Assembly: GCA_027382625.1 (NCBI GenBank)
Contig: JAJKFJ010022590.1
Location: 1 to 64,000, forward strand
Reading direction: 5' to 3'
DNA: 64,000 nucleotides
Source: Tetmemena sp. SeJ-2015
Taxonomy: Eukaryota; Ciliophora; Spirotrichea; Sporadotrichida; Oxytrichidae
Shown: positions 36,801-49,711 of the stretch, piece after piece
How positions within the stretch are numbered: position 1 is the stretch's first letter
Layout: every line of letters starts with the position of its first letter
Notes under the pieces: model-generated
The model's database searches: none
What the model saw: only the letters and a program-made list of their open reading frames with translations
What the model was told of the DNA's origin: nothing
Made by a program: the position numbers and the translations under genes

Positions 36801-38806
36801 AGCACTGGAAAAGAAGTAGCTAAAGCTAAAGCAGAAAACTGAAAATGTAGTAACTGATAATGGTAACTTTATTCCCCTTTAACTCATCATATTTTAGCAT
36901 ACTCTGATAACGATATGGAGAAGTATGTTAGAGAGATGCTGAGAGAGGAGATAGCTAGCACCCTGCAAGCTATGGATTCTTTCTTGGATGACTAAACCAA
37001 GACTCTGAAAACTGTTTCTCTCAATGATGAGGTAGATCTTTTCCCAGTACATCAAGTCTATCCTAACTCCAGCATCTCAGACACAAAGTCTTTCCCTATT
37101 CAAAAAATCAGCATCTCTCAAAAGCTTTCAAATCTTTCCTACTCTCAAAGTAAGCTCACTTAATATATCTCATATTTTCAACAGATTACACTTCTTTCAG
37201 ATAGAAGTTGACTGAGAGATTCAAAGAGCTACAAACCACTATCACTAAGTAGATACCCAAGGAGGTGCACTCAAAGTACATACTTGATCAGAGAAGCCAC
37301 TTATGGTCTCATCAAAATGCCCGCTCTGCCTCCCACAACAAAAATAACCTGACCACTCTCATGAATTCAAGTACTACTCAGCAATCTACAAGCCATCATA
37401 ATAATGAAGATCTCTTTAACTTGAACTCAGGAAATTTCACATCAGTCAATATTTAGTCCTCAACCTCTCGCTCTGGAATTACAACAGCGGCTCATGGAAA
37501 GCGAGCTCATACTTCCAATATGATGGCTAGAAGGCTCAAGTAGCAAAACTAGCTTCAGCTTTTAAGCTATGACCAAGACTCTTATCGAATTCTGCTTTAA
37601 TTTTTTTGGAAAATTGGAAGTTAAAACTCAAGGAACTAGAACAGAGTTTTTCCAGCCACTAGTTGCAAGAACTAATAGTAGCCTTAATAAATAATCAAGA
37701 TAAATTAGTCAATGTTCGTGGCAGATCAGATAGAGTCTATTTCAATCGATCAGCATCAGAAAAACCAAACACTGGCTTCCACTGTGAGAAATGTGAGGCC
37801 ATCCAAGGGCTAAGAGAGCTTGAACCCTGTCGTAGAGTCAGACGTCTCTCCCACTTCTTTGTTCAAGAATGATGGAATTCTCACCAAAACTATAAACAGC
37901 ATCAACGACTTGAGCTCAGACAAAAGTCCTTAGAATAATCAAGTGGCGCTCGAGTAGCTAAAAAATAAGCTTTAATAAAGTAATGAGGTAGCGAGCACTT
38001 AGAATGAAGCACTGAGCGATCTTAGTCAGCAGGTAGTCTTAGGTTCTAAGAGAAACAGCTTGGGCTACTAGACCGTCAGAAGCAACACCAATAATTTGGT
38101 AATGCAGATTTCAGGAGATGGCACTAATAATCCATAGACTAGAAACAAGAACATGAACGCCTTTCATCATCAGAGATTAAATAGTTACCTGCACTAGCCA
38201 CCTCTCTTCTCTCTTGAGGAAAAGGCTGCGGCTCCTTAAACGCTTTTGAAGCAGACTCTTAAAGTTAAGTCAAATAAATTAACCTCAGACTCAGGAGCAG
38301 CCACTAAAACTTCTAAACTTAAGAGTGAGAGGGACTAATTTGAATTGACTAGCAATAGCATAGTAATATAAAATGAAAAACCTAAATAGAGGAAGGAAAA
38401 TAAACAAGTCGCTTTGATAAATGATCGACCCATAAGAATCAATGATTAGAAGTCCAATTACTCTTCTCAGAAGAATAAGGTTCCAATTTTGAGCAACCGA
38501 GTTAAAGATTACCCTGACAAGGATAAAGCATTTTTTGAGGGTTCAAGTTTATCTGAGTAGACTATCAAGGAGCTGGAAAGAGAGGCAGAAATGCTGAGCA
38601 GCCATTAGAGAATAGGCTCCTTCAAGGACTATGTAAATTACCAGTTGCAGATGCAAAGCCAAATGATGAACAGCGACTTAGACATTCTAGATCAGAACAT
38701 TGACATGCCCAGGTACAACACAATCGATTAACAGCATAATAGTCTAACACTTTCTAAAAATGAGGACAGCCTCAACAGTGAATAATAGCTATAAATTCTT
38801 CCATGA
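33836..38806 (+). CDS. Large coiled-coil and disordered protein, unknown function
   Basis: Starts MSLGQPIPLGNGG. Residues of about 30-330 form a long coiled coil (for example NIDSLVENIENNTNDLAHDV and LLDRWQREEPFTEEDMAKF), followed by Ser/Lys-rich segments and a 700-residue Ser/Asn/Gln-rich C-terminus with an intron at about 37149-37184. IESs with clean pointers: GAT (about 34550-34566), AATTT (35256-35267, a 7-nt removal) and CAATA (about 36057-36075). The frame is otherwise open to TGA 38804-38806. It may comprise two genes (a possible second start is at 36474). The organisation resembles ciliary or centrosomal scaffold proteins, but that is only an impression. Confidence 0.55.
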
Positions 38807-39040
38807 GTGAGAGTGAGATAAAGAGAGACAGTGATTCTATGAATTTAATTTGAAAATAAGCATTTCTACAATGTTGAAGTTTCAGATGTTGATTCCAAAT
38901 ATCTACTGAGTGGAGTGAGTTTAGCTAAATATTCAAATGCTTGATTGATTAAAATCAGTGGCCTAATCTAAAATAGATCTAGGGAAGTATTGTAAACATA
39001 TCTTTAAAAGATACAGAATAGACTTGAAAATACATTTGAG

Positions 39041-39798
39041 ATGAGCATCACAGAGAAGAGCGACATTAGAGCAGAAGACAAGGGAAAGCTAAAGGAGGTC
39101 ATAAATCAGATAGAGGAGGATAACCAGTCCTATGAATTCAGAGAGCCAGTTGACTGGAAAGGTATGATGAACTTGATTATTGTTGACTGTCTAATTTCTT
39201 TATAGCACTTGGACTGACTGATTACCCTGAGATCATCAAGAAGCCGATGGACTTGACCACTTTGAGGAAGAACCTGGCCAAGGGGAAGTACAAGAAGTAC
39301 GAGGAGTTCTTCAAGGACATTCAGCTCATTTGGGAGAACTGCAAGCTGTACAACATCCAGGGCTCAGACATCTACAAGCAGGCAGAGCACCTCGAGAAAA
39401 TCTCCAAGAAGTTCGTCAACAAGTTCAAGGACGAGGCTGGAATGGGAGGCAAGGGAGCAGCCAAAAAGAAGTCAGGGGAGGGCAAGAGAGATGCAGATAG
39501 CCAAGGTGGTGAGGACGAAGACGAGGACATGGAGGAGGTCCCCTTTGAGAAGAAAGTGCATTTCACTGAGAAGGTGAGGAGATTGACGAATGAGGGACTG
39601 ACCAGGCTTGTTAAGAAGGTGAAGGAGATCTGCCAGAAGGCTCTTGAAGACGTCGACGACCAGAAGCTGCACATCAAGGTGGATGACATCGACAAGGACA
39701 GCTTCGAGATCTTAGACAAGTTAGTGGACGACAACCTAGGCAAGTCCAAGACAGACACTAGTAAAGAATCCAATCAGAGATAAAGGTCTAAGTTATGA
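39041..39798 (+). CDS. Bromodomain-NET (BET-like) protein
   Basis: About 235 residues. The intron (about 39162-39205) interrupts the start of the bromodomain just after PVDWKA. The bromodomain itself is recognisable from YPEIIKKPMDLTTLRKNL, EEFFKDIQLIWENCKLYN (the acetyl-lysine contacting Asn) and IYKQAEHLEK. A Lys/Glu-rich hinge follows, then a NET-like domain (VKKVKEICQKALEDVD, IDKDSFEILDKLVDDNL). One bromodomain plus NET is shorter than animal BET proteins with two, but common in protists. It should bind acetylated histones in the nucleus. GC content is clearly higher than in surrounding genes, suggesting strong expression-related codon preference. Only one intron and no IES seen. Confidence 0.85.
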
Positions 39799-39940
39799 AA
39801 GACTGCCTTAATTTCCAAGTGTCTTGTGCCAATTCGATCTCCTTTAAATATTAATTTGGCCTAAATATTCTCTTAAACTATCACAAAATGACTTGCAGTG
39901 CTGTAAGAAAATATTTATTGATAAAAATAAAATCGATAGT

Positions 39941-42900
39941 TCATTCTTCATTTTGATCATCTTGCTAGCTGAGATTGGACTTGACAGTTTTAGAATAGTC
40001 ATCTCTGCTCTTTCTCTTGGTTGAGAGATAATCCATAGTGGTATTGGCTTCACTTTTATCGTTTTAAACGCTTATAGTTTCCTCTAAATTGGAGTTATTC
40101 ACCTTATTCAAAATATAGAGTGGTTGCTTATAGTTGTTGGAATGGCTTTTATTAGATTTGGAGGCTGAATTCACCTTCGGCTAAGGGATGATGAGCTCTC
40201 TTGGAATTTTCTTAGCCTTAATTTTATAGATGGACTCGATGCTAGCTATGGGATTAGAAGCAGGTTTTATTGCTTGGAGAATCTAGGTTTGGTTGGAGGA
40301 GGCTCTTAACTTAAGGTCGGGGCTTGTCGCATTAAGCATATGGAAGTGGTCGATTTTGCTTTCACTGGCTAGTTGCTGCTTGATCTGGCTGTTTATTGTA
40401 GACTGGTTGGCTGTGTATCCTTGCTTTCGCGTCTCAGATTTTATATGTGAGGGACCTTGTCCATTAGCTATCTCGTTTATTATAGTTTTGAAATCTCTGT
40501 TCTTAGATTTAGAGATAGTGCCTTGCTTACTAGAATCGCCACCCTCTATTCGACTTTAGCTATAGTCAAATGTGGTATTAGTGAGTCTGGGAAGGCTTAA
40601 AGGTTCACTCACATTCGGATTGAGGGAAGTGTACTTGGAAGTAGATTGATATCCTCCCGCGCTGATGCTCACACCAATCTTCGGGTTAAGACTACTACTT
40701 GGCTTTTAAGGTTTACTCTGAAGATTTATAGTCTGGTTGGTGAACTCTTCAATCTTTTGAAGTCGGAAGTTTGGATTAAGTTTAGTTGACTTTGACTCTC
40801 TGGGTGAAAAGGCTTAGTTCTAGAGTTTAAAACTGCTGCTTAAAGCTCCTAGCTTGCTAAGTTATTAAGCTTCGAGGGCAGCTTCTTGTCTTGAAAGAGA
40901 GACTGGAGGTCGCATCTGATTTGATGAGAGAGTAAGATTAGGAGAGGCTGTCTCAGATAGCTCAGTCAAAGAGGAGTTATGATTGATGCTGCTTACGATA
41001 TCAGTTAATCTTACAGGCTTTTGATTTTTGCGGATGTGCTTGCTCTCAGCTTTCTCTAGATAATTGACCAAGGTATTATTCACAGAGCTTTGAAAGCTAG
41101 CTACTTAAGCGTTAGCAGGTGGCACCAGAAACTGGTGAGTCTTCTCCCTTTCAACTTGTGACTCTACTCTACTCGATTTCTTATCAGTAGTTAGAGAGTA
41201 GATTTATTGCTTAGCCAGTAAAGCTTATCCTCCGAAGCTCTAAGATTAAAATATGAACATGATGAAGGCTTGGTGGGACTTTTTTAAGCATAGTTCCGAG
41301 CCATTTTTACTGTCTTTGAGCCAAGGTTTGAATAGGGGTTTGAAAGTGAAGTATTCTAATAAGATAACAAAATAAAATGAAAACTTAATGAATGATCCCT
41401 CCTCGTTCTTCCTTTGATAGATTTAGGATTTAGAAATCACTATATAAAGTATGAAAATTATAAATCGTAGCGCCTTTAATGTCATCAAAACCAGCATCAA
41501 GGCCTTCTTGATCATCTTCAAGTTCTAATTCAGCAAGCGGTACAGTTTTAATTGCAGAGAGCAGGCCTTTGCTTCTGCCGCTCTTATTTTTAATATAGAG
41601 ACTCTTGAGTATTTCATTTCCCTTTGACGGGTCTACTTTCTTGAAAAGAAAATTCTCAATCTACCTATCACTAAGTGTTTGCAAATGAGTTTTCTTCATG
41701 CTCTCCTATCTCTCAAACTCTTTCCTCAGCTCTTATTAAGACATCTGCCCCTTGTTCTTGTTTGCGAATAGCTTGTACTTCCTCTCAGTCATTTCTTGCA
41801 CTCTGACCCCCAACTTTTAGAATAAAATGAAGATTCAAGAATAGTTTCTACAGATGCGCTGGCTAGTTCTAATTGCTCCACACTTTGAAGTGCACAAAGA
41901 GCATTATTCTCCTTTCTATATTCTCAGGTAACCTGCTAACTTACTCTTCCTTAGATTTAATCGCTTCAACTAACCTGCTCACATACTCCACGACCAAGTC
42001 ATCTCCAGTCAATATTATCTCCTCGACTTATTCTTCCTAGTAGCTTTTATTAGGATCATTAAGAGTTTTCTCTAGATGCTTCCTGTCTGTAATTTAAGCC
42101 TCAAGGATCGAGTGCTTTGAAGAAGAGGCAAGTGCGCTAGTCTATACTACCCTAAAATCTTCAGACTTTTTAGGAACTCCAAAGAGCTACTTCTTAGAAT
42201 GGGTTTGGGAATTAAGTTTTGAAGCACTCTCGTTCATAGATAAATTTCCACTAGCCACATGCATGTCTCTTTGGGCTGCTCCATACTCCCTACCTATTGT
42301 TATCTGCTACTGCTTTTAATTCTGATTCTCACTGGCTCTTGCAGAGTCCAACTGAAAGGAAGCCTTTCTTTAATTCAGGCTTAAACTAGAGACGGCGTTA
42401 TTCTTCTTGAGTCGAGACATTTGAGAGTGAGAGCCAGAAGTGTTGCCTGACTACATCTACTTTACTGGCTTGTGGAAAAAGAGAGGCAGGTGTCGGTTAT
42501 TGAACAGGAAAGAGCAGACTTGCTTGTAGATTTAAATGTTTTGAGAAGTTTCTAGGTACTTTTCGTATTAAAAAATAGCTTTTATGATTATTAGCGTATT
42601 TAGGGAATAAGGAGGTGGGAAAAATTCTGATGAACTTCCCACTTTCGTTTCTCTAAGATTCTTTCAGCAAATCAAGAATAGCTTCTTTAGACTTGTGCTT
42701 CAAGTTCTTAAAGATAAATTCAATATAAAATTCTCTAATCTATCAAGGATATAATCGTCGTCATCCAGAAACTCATTTGAGTCTTGATACTCCCCTCCAT
42801 CTCCGCTGAAGTAGTAGCTTTAGTTGTTCTTGAGATTGCTACCGAGCTAGGTTTTTACTATCTACTGAGTTTGTCCATTACCTTTTAGATTGACTTTGGA

Positions 42901-45900
42901 GTAGTACTCTTTCCTTTAGGGTTTGTTCAAAGAAACTAGATTTAGAGTATCAGCCACTAGATTTGACTTGATGTTGAAATCTAGTTGTGCCTCACAAGCT
43001 AAAGAGGGACTTAGATTAATCTCAAGCACCCACGGCCTATAAAATACTTTGATTGATAAGTAAACAATAGGAACTTACTTCAAATTAGAGTCTATCAAGA
43101 CATCAAAGCCATAGAGCTCAAAGCAATTTTGCCTGTTTGGCAAGATCCTCCTGAGTGCAGAGATTATGTGATGCTCTCCTGAGAGCAAGCACTTATTTAT
43201 ACTGTCGTAAATCCGATTCCACAGTAAGTTAACATCAATGAATTTTAAATTAAATGCCAACTTCCCTCAAGTGTTTGTTGAGAGCAGTTATGCTCCATTT
43301 GTTTCCTATGTTGTCTCTTTTCTCTTCCTCCTCTAGCTTGAGATCAGCACCCACATTTTTGCCTTAATTTACATAGAAGTTTGAAGACTTCTTATTAATA
43401 CTGTAGTTTGTAAGGTGAGAGCACTATTCGTTCAAATTCTACAAGCTGAAAGGCTCCGTGGCAAATCTCACTAGGCCTTCGTTGTATACATAAGCTCTCA
43501 AGCAAGGATCAAAGCTGGTGACAACAACGTATATTCTCAAATCAAACTTTAGGTTATTAATTAGTAACGGATTGGAAATATATCTAGAGACCACCCATTG
43601 AGAATCCAAATTATGAGACTGAACGGTCGCATTAATAGTATTGTAACTTCCTTGCAAATTTTACTGATTCAGCATTTGAGCAGCTGTCAGTTAAACAGCG
43701 TTACATATTTCTTGAAGGTTATTGGAAAGAAAGATGCCCTTGCCTTAAGACATGGCGCTAGGCTTTACAATCCATATATTAGGAGTTTACTGATTTTGAG
43801 GAGTGTTTTAATTCGCTAACGCTTATTTATTAAAGGCCTCTTTGAATTCTGTTAACTACTCTGGCAAAACATACGTCTCTGGTATAACATCCAGTTCAGT
43901 TTGCCCATCAGTTTAGGTGTGTTGTAGTTATAATCAGCGAATATTTGCAGCCAGTCTATCCTTTCTGGTCAATTCTGTGCTCATGGGGAAGTGGTTGATC
44001 TTTTGATACTCTTGCAGATTCTCAAAGAATTGAAACTTGTTAGTCTGGTTGTTAATATTTCCTAACCAACAAATTGAAAAATTTTAGCCCTCAGTTTAAG
44101 TAAAATCGTTATCCTCGAGAGTAACTCTTATCAGCTTTGTATCGCATTTTACCATTCTATAGAGCAATTACCCTTACTCCTGATTTTGCCTCAAGCCATT
44201 AATCCTGGAAGCCATAGAGTTAGTCTGCTGGATCGTGGATGAATTCTGATGCCGGTTTAGATGAGGCAGAAAGATAGCGTTTGGATCTCCTCCTCCATTG
44301 GGAGTAGATTTTTACAAGTTATTTTATCCTGGTTTGATGGTGGACAGTTGTTATCTATCAAAGTCCTAGTAAGTGTCATAAGACGCAACTGGCTTTATGC
44401 TTATCCTACTGCTTTGCTCTTCAAAGAAGGAATCAGCCAAGGCATTCAAAAGAGGGTGGTGGTTCTGATTTTGCAGCACACTATTGGAGTTATTGGAAGT
44501 TGAAGTTGACTTTTAAGAATAACTTGGCTGCCCACCTGGATTACCTTAAGAATAAATGTTTTAAGCCTCTGCGTTATTCCCAGATTTCAGCTTATGATTC
44601 TTAAAAAGCCGAGGAACAGATTACTGAGAGCCGTGTGCTACTTAATAAGGCTTCAGGAACTTGTACAAAATTCGGCTAAAAGATTCCAATTTGGGCAATT
44701 GGTGGTTGTTGTTGACATAATTATAGGAACGTTATTGTGGAACCTCCAATTGAGAATCCAAGAATTTTTGCCATAGAGGAAGAGCCTCTTATTGTTTCTC
44801 GAGGATTCTTTTCAAATTCTCTGGCTCAATTCTGAACTTATTCACTCCTTTGAGCTTCCTATAATATTTGAGCATAGCAAAATTTACAATGGCTGAAGAG
44901 AAACGAATTTGAACTTATTCTTATCCTATTCTTTTTCTGCTTCTTGTTTTGAGTCTTCTTAGGTGCCCTCATTTTTGATAGGTTCAATCCCCTGTAACAT
45001 TATAATAATTAGTTTCAATCTAATAAAAAATAATCTGTTAATCTTTATTATCGTCTAACACCATCAAGTGGCTTAAAAATAAGGGAGTGCTCACTCAAAT
45101 GCGATTATACTCACTAAATTCTTGCACTTGGTCAATAGGAGTGTCATCATGTTGGTAAACTTAAGAGGACTCCTCTTAATTGCAAACTATCTGATTGAGT
45201 TGCAAGAAGCTTCTCTCTTCCTCGGACTCAACGTCCACTCTTTCTTAGAGAGGTAAATCTTGCGCATCAGATTTTTCGGAGTCCGAGTTGTTGGCAGAGT
45301 TGTCTGTTATGGCTTCCTTTTTCGAAAGCAGCTTCCTGTGTTGAAACTTGCGCCACTTCCTCATAGAGATCTTCCTTTGCCTCTTCAGTTAGGAGAGAAT
45401 CCTACTCCAGGTGCATTTACTCGATAGCAGCGTAGAGACTCTACTTTAAAGCTTGGAGAGTCTCTGTTTTGCCCTCAAAGTCTGCAATTTTCTCGAGTAG
45501 TCGCACCTCTGTTCTCTATTCGGGAGATTCGGCAACTTCAGCAACTCTGGAGTCTTAAACTGGTGACTCAACTGCTGTTGCGGCTTTGGATTGGTCGGAT
45601 GGTGCGAGTTCATTCACTTGTTCAACCTCAAGCTGAGAGGAGGAATTATAAATGGAAGTAAACAAATCAGATTTTATTAAAGTGATAGGTGCAGTGGATT
45701 AATCAGTTTCTACTTCATTAGAATTTGTGAGAGTGTCTGGATCAGCAACTGAGTCCATAGAACCTAGGTCGGCCTCAACGAAGGAATTTGAATCTTCCCT
45801 CTGCTCTCTTGCTACTTCCAAATCGGCTGGAACAGTTTCAGTCACTTCAAGTACTCTACCAACTGTAATTTAGACCTCAGATAGCTCGACGGAGGGTTAC

Positions 45901-45977
45901 TCAGCTTGGATCTCAGGATCGGCAGTTTGGATTTCGCGTTGGAGAGGGCTAGTGGTCTCGACTTCAATTGTACTCAT
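39941..45977 (-). CDS. Tubulin tyrosine ligase-like (TTLL) protein with long disordered tails
   Basis: Starts [13 protein letters not shown] with an acidic N-terminus and a coiled segment. After a Gln/Asn/Ser-rich linker comes the TTL ATP-grasp core: [103 protein letters not shown] and [14 protein letters not shown] enzymes add glutamate, glycine or tyrosine to tubulin tails; the subtype is not decidable here. The C-terminal 800 residues are disordered and run to TGA 39941-39943. IESs: CGTATT pointer (42564-42600) and AAGCT pointer (41221-41239), both restoring frame exactly. A GTTTTC...TTAG intron near 41346-41374 is likely. Internal ATGs at 42420 and 41304 are not separate starts. Likely acts on ciliary or cortical microtubules. 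Confidence 0.8.
42564..42600 (-). other. 31-nt IES with CGTATT pointer in the TTLL gene
   Basis: CGTATT at 42564-42569 and 42595-42600. Removal joins LFPKYE to [15 protein letters not shown] and connects the TTL core to the tail that otherwise looks like a separate gene. Confidence 0.75.
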
Positions 45978-46149
45978 ATTCTTTTTATTAAAATTATGAA
46001 AATTAACGTATAAAACTATTTAAATCAAATAATCTATTAATTAATACAACCTCTTTTAAACTCTAAATCACTTCAATCCTTTCTCTACTGCCAATTACTC
46101 ATTATATTATTACCTCTCTGGAGTGAATTTAAGCATATCTTTATTAAAA

Positions 46150-46782
46150 ATGGTTATGAGACAGGGTTTAAAGATCGTACTCGATCCCTTCTGCTTTAAG
46201 CAATTTGAGCCCACTGCTGGCTCTCTGTTCATAAACTTCGACAAGGCAGAGTTTACAGAGAGAGTGAATGCCTTCTATCTGCAAGAGAAGGAATAGGGAG
46301 GTCTTAAAGACGGCTACGCTCCTTTCTGCAAGCATCTTTACATCGAAAACTTTACAGATTCCATCTCAGCTTATGTGAAGCTCACTGCTGATAATGAATA
46401 GTTCCTGCGCAGTGCTTATGAAGCAAGAAGAGAGAATGAGCTACCAGTTCTTAACAGATGGATTGATAGGAAACTCTATGAAGAGCAAATTGGACACCCA
46501 GTCTCAAAGGCCAAATATCTGGACATCATTCTTTATTCCAAGGCTCAAGTTCAAGAAGAAAACAAGGCAACAGGCTATGAAGACCCTAACAAGGAAATTG
46601 ACTATGACTATGGAATTGTATCAGTCAAACCTCAAGATGATGATCATGAGACACCAATGCAACCTATCACTATGATGAGAAACGCTTTAGGAAAGGAGCA
46701 TGGAGGCTCTGGAATTGGTTTAGACTGGGAAAAGTACAAGCAGAGTGTTTAATTCTGGTCGAACCATGCAACTTTGAAATGA
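46150..46782 (+). CDS. DUF3228-like conserved protein
   Basis: One uninterrupted frame of about 210 residues, with two Gln codons as TAG and one as TAA. It starts MVMRQGLKIVLDPFCF and contains GYAPFCKHLYIENF and YLDIILYSKAQVQEEN, which resemble the conserved core of the DUF3228 family (function unknown). Ends LDWEKYKQSVQFWSNHATLK. Clean, compact and without IES or intron, unlike its neighbours. The family assignment is from memory of the motif and should be treated as tentative. Confidence 0.6.
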
Positions 46783-46882
46783 TGATAGATTTTATGAGAT
46801 TAATCTATTCATTCCGCGATACTTAATTTACCTTAAACTTTAATGCATTTATAATTTAAATCTCAATCATATCTACTTCGTT

Positions 46883-49384
46883 ATGCTTTCGTGCCCCTCA
46901 ATGATGATTGAACTTCTCAAGTTCTCCTATTGTCCTAACTGCAAAGAGCTCTGCGAGAGCACTGTCTGTCCTTCCTGCCTTGTCAAGTCATTTACTTTGA
47001 CTTTCTACGAGCATAGAGCACCCATAGTGAATGGTTTGGCAAGAAACGATGATAAGTGCCTCGCTTGTCAGTCATTGAAATCTCCCTCTCTGGACTACTT
47101 CTCAATTTCCTCTGTGAGAAAGAGCTACCAGAGTTCCACAAGATTGCGGTAAATGATATGCTCACTGACGTTGAGAAGCTTGAAAGAATTGTGGAATCAG
47201 TGGACTACTTCATCGAGATGAGTGGGGATTCCTTGTTTACAGAATGTATCTAGTGCCTCAAGATCATTTCTCGCAGTGAATATCCTGACCATAGATGCTG
47301 CTGAGAGAAATCAATATCAAATCTTCCTTTCCTATAATCTTAATCTCCAGAAGATCATTTCTAATGATATCATTTCTTGACATGTCAGAGAAATGATAGG
47401 TTGAATTTAGCGAGAGCAGAGAGTGTGCGGAACTTGACCAGGCTGAATCTTTTGCATAAGTGTAAGCTTCCCCAGATGGCTGTTAAAAGTCTCTTAGTCC
47501 CTCCTCAGACTGCGATCGTAAGCTTACCCTGATCCTTGATGATTTTTTCTCTCGAGTAGAGACAGAAGGAGCACTCAGAGTTTCCCAACTTCAAAACACC
47601 CTGGAACAGTCGCAGCTTCAGAGAAACAAGAAAGGTAATATTCGCAAGATTTCTTAATTACCCATATTAGTAGTAATGCGGATAAATAAATTCCTCAACA
47701 GCCAGTTGAGAGCTAACTGACAGATGAGTAAATTGAAACTCCTAAGAGCCGCAGCCACACTGAGGAGGAAACTCAATTCACTCAGTCCCCTGTTAAGGAG
47801 AGACACACTCACTCTAATCAAGCTTCAGCTGATACAGAGAACCGTCAAAGTGAGCCACTCATTTGATTTAGGACTTTTATTATCATTCAGGATGAGAATC
47901 AAGTCAGCCTGAGGTAGGAGAGAAGAGAGGAGCAAAATTTTAAGGCTCCATCTCCAAAGGAGCAGAGGCCTCCTTCAGTGCAAGAAGACATCGAAAACCA
48001 ACCTTCAGAGCTCGACTAAAGAAGGTAGGATGAGAACTACTCTCCCAAAGAGATTGATAGCTCGACAGGAAAGAGTCGACATTTAAATGGTACCTATTTT
48101 CTATAAGGAATGGATCAAGTCTAGGACGATATCAAACGTCGGGCTGCTCAACTTCAAAGGGAGAAGGACTAGCTGAGGGCTCCATTTTCTGAGCTCAACA
48201 ATGCTGGGCAAAAGTAAAATCCTTCAGAGAGTTCTAATTTTTTTCTTAGGAGAAAGTCGAATGAGCCTCTTAAGGAGCAAGAGCCTCCCAAGTCAAGGAG
48301 GAACAGGATTGGAGACGTGAATAAGACCATCTTTGTGGACTCTTATATCTTGAACTACAGTAACTTCTTCCCTGGAAAGTTACTAGGCTCCACTCTGAAC
48401 GTTGGTAATTTGAGCAACTCTGAGCAGATTGTGGAACTCTCAATTGACTCTAACAGCTTCTAATTCAATAAGAAGGCTATAAACTCGCAGTTTGGAAACC
48501 CTGAACTCCCCTTCCAACTTTTAGCCTCTGAAGGTGAGAAGAATGACAGCATCGTAAATTCTGAGATTAAGCACGAGGCCTGGTATATCGAAAACCCCAT
48601 CTCGAAGGAACTTACTAAGAGAATCACTCTTAAGCTGGGTCCTAAGGCTGAACAGGATTTCATCATTGTAGTCAGAAGCCCGAATGCCAAGAAGACTGAA
48701 AATCTTCTCTCTATCATAAACATAGGCCTTCTCACTTATCAAGATGAACAGTTCGGAGTAAAGGAGAGCTTTGAGGATTTCTTAAAGCTCAACTATAGCA
48801 GCAGCATGAAGGAGTTCCTCAGAGATAGGAAGAAGGTAGCTCAACAGCAAAGACTGGAGATCCTTCTTGCGGGAAAAGTTGAGGTGCCAAGCCTAATTTG
48901 CTAGAAGGAGCTGCTCGTCACTGAATTGAACGAGAAAGTTGTCCCCCTAGTTGTTAAAAAGGGACAATCCTGCCAGAAGTTCAGAATCCCTTTCAAGAAC
49001 AGCGGCTCACAAGACCTTGACCTAGAATTCAACTTTGCAAAGTAATCTGCAGTTATCTAAGGTCCACTACAGAGATAGAACTCAACTGGCAGTGACGGAA
49101 AAGAGAAGCCTCCTACCACTCTGAGCCCAATTGAATTCGTCACCACCCCATCTTCGCTTAAGATACCAGCAAACACCTCTGGTATTTTGAATATTGCTGC
49201 TAAGCTTAAGAATTCTTACCAGCTTGCAAATATTGGTAAGGAATAAAAGGATCAGTCTACAAGTCGCCCAGAGGTATACAACCACCTCCTGATTGCAAAA
49301 GTAAAAGACACCTAGATTATGTTCAGCTTCATTGTTGAAGCCTCAGTCCTTGAGTCCTCTGGAAATGCTAATGCGATGTCATGA
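46883..49384 (+). CDS. Zinc-ribbon protein with Ser/Gln-rich middle and C-terminal beta-sandwich-like region
   Basis: N-terminus has four CxxC-type pairs (CPNCKELC, CPSC, CLACQ) that probably bind zinc. A helical piece (ELPEFHKIAVNDMLTDVEKL) follows after a frame change near 47090. The middle (about 47660-48290) is Gln/Glu/Ser rich. The last 350 residues (from about 48330) have alternating hydrophobic strands such as GSTLNVGNLSNSEQIVELSI and PLVVKKGQSCQKFRIPFKNS, like immunoglobulin-type ASH/MSP beta-sandwiches of centrosome and cilium proteins, which is suggestive only. Ends at TGA 49382-49384. Frame changes near 47090, 47290-47560 and 47870 imply IESs. Confidence 0.6.
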
Positions 49385-49711
49385 GCATTCTGAATGGGGT
49401 GAGAGTGCCCGCTGTCTATCTAATTTTGTAGCATAGACAACCGCATTTATAACTCTCACTCTTAAGCAGAGCTAAGCCCTCAATATATACATTCAATAAA
49501 GCATGGCATTTCTTCTAGAGGAGAAAGGCTGTGTAAAATAAGAAGCGCTTTATAAATTGCATTTACCCAATAATTCATTTGGCTTAAATTTAAATTATTC
49601 ACATCTCTCTCTCCCCTCATAATCTTCATCTTCATGTATTCTTTCTTACCTTGGAGACAAATTTGATGAGAAATATGCCATAGTTAGATAATATAACTTT
49701 GCAAAGGATTA

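Noticed and set aside
42418..42420. Separate gene starting at the minus-strand [11 protein letters not shown]
   Set aside because: The upstream frame is open through it once the CGTATT IES is removed, so it is internal to the TTLL gene.
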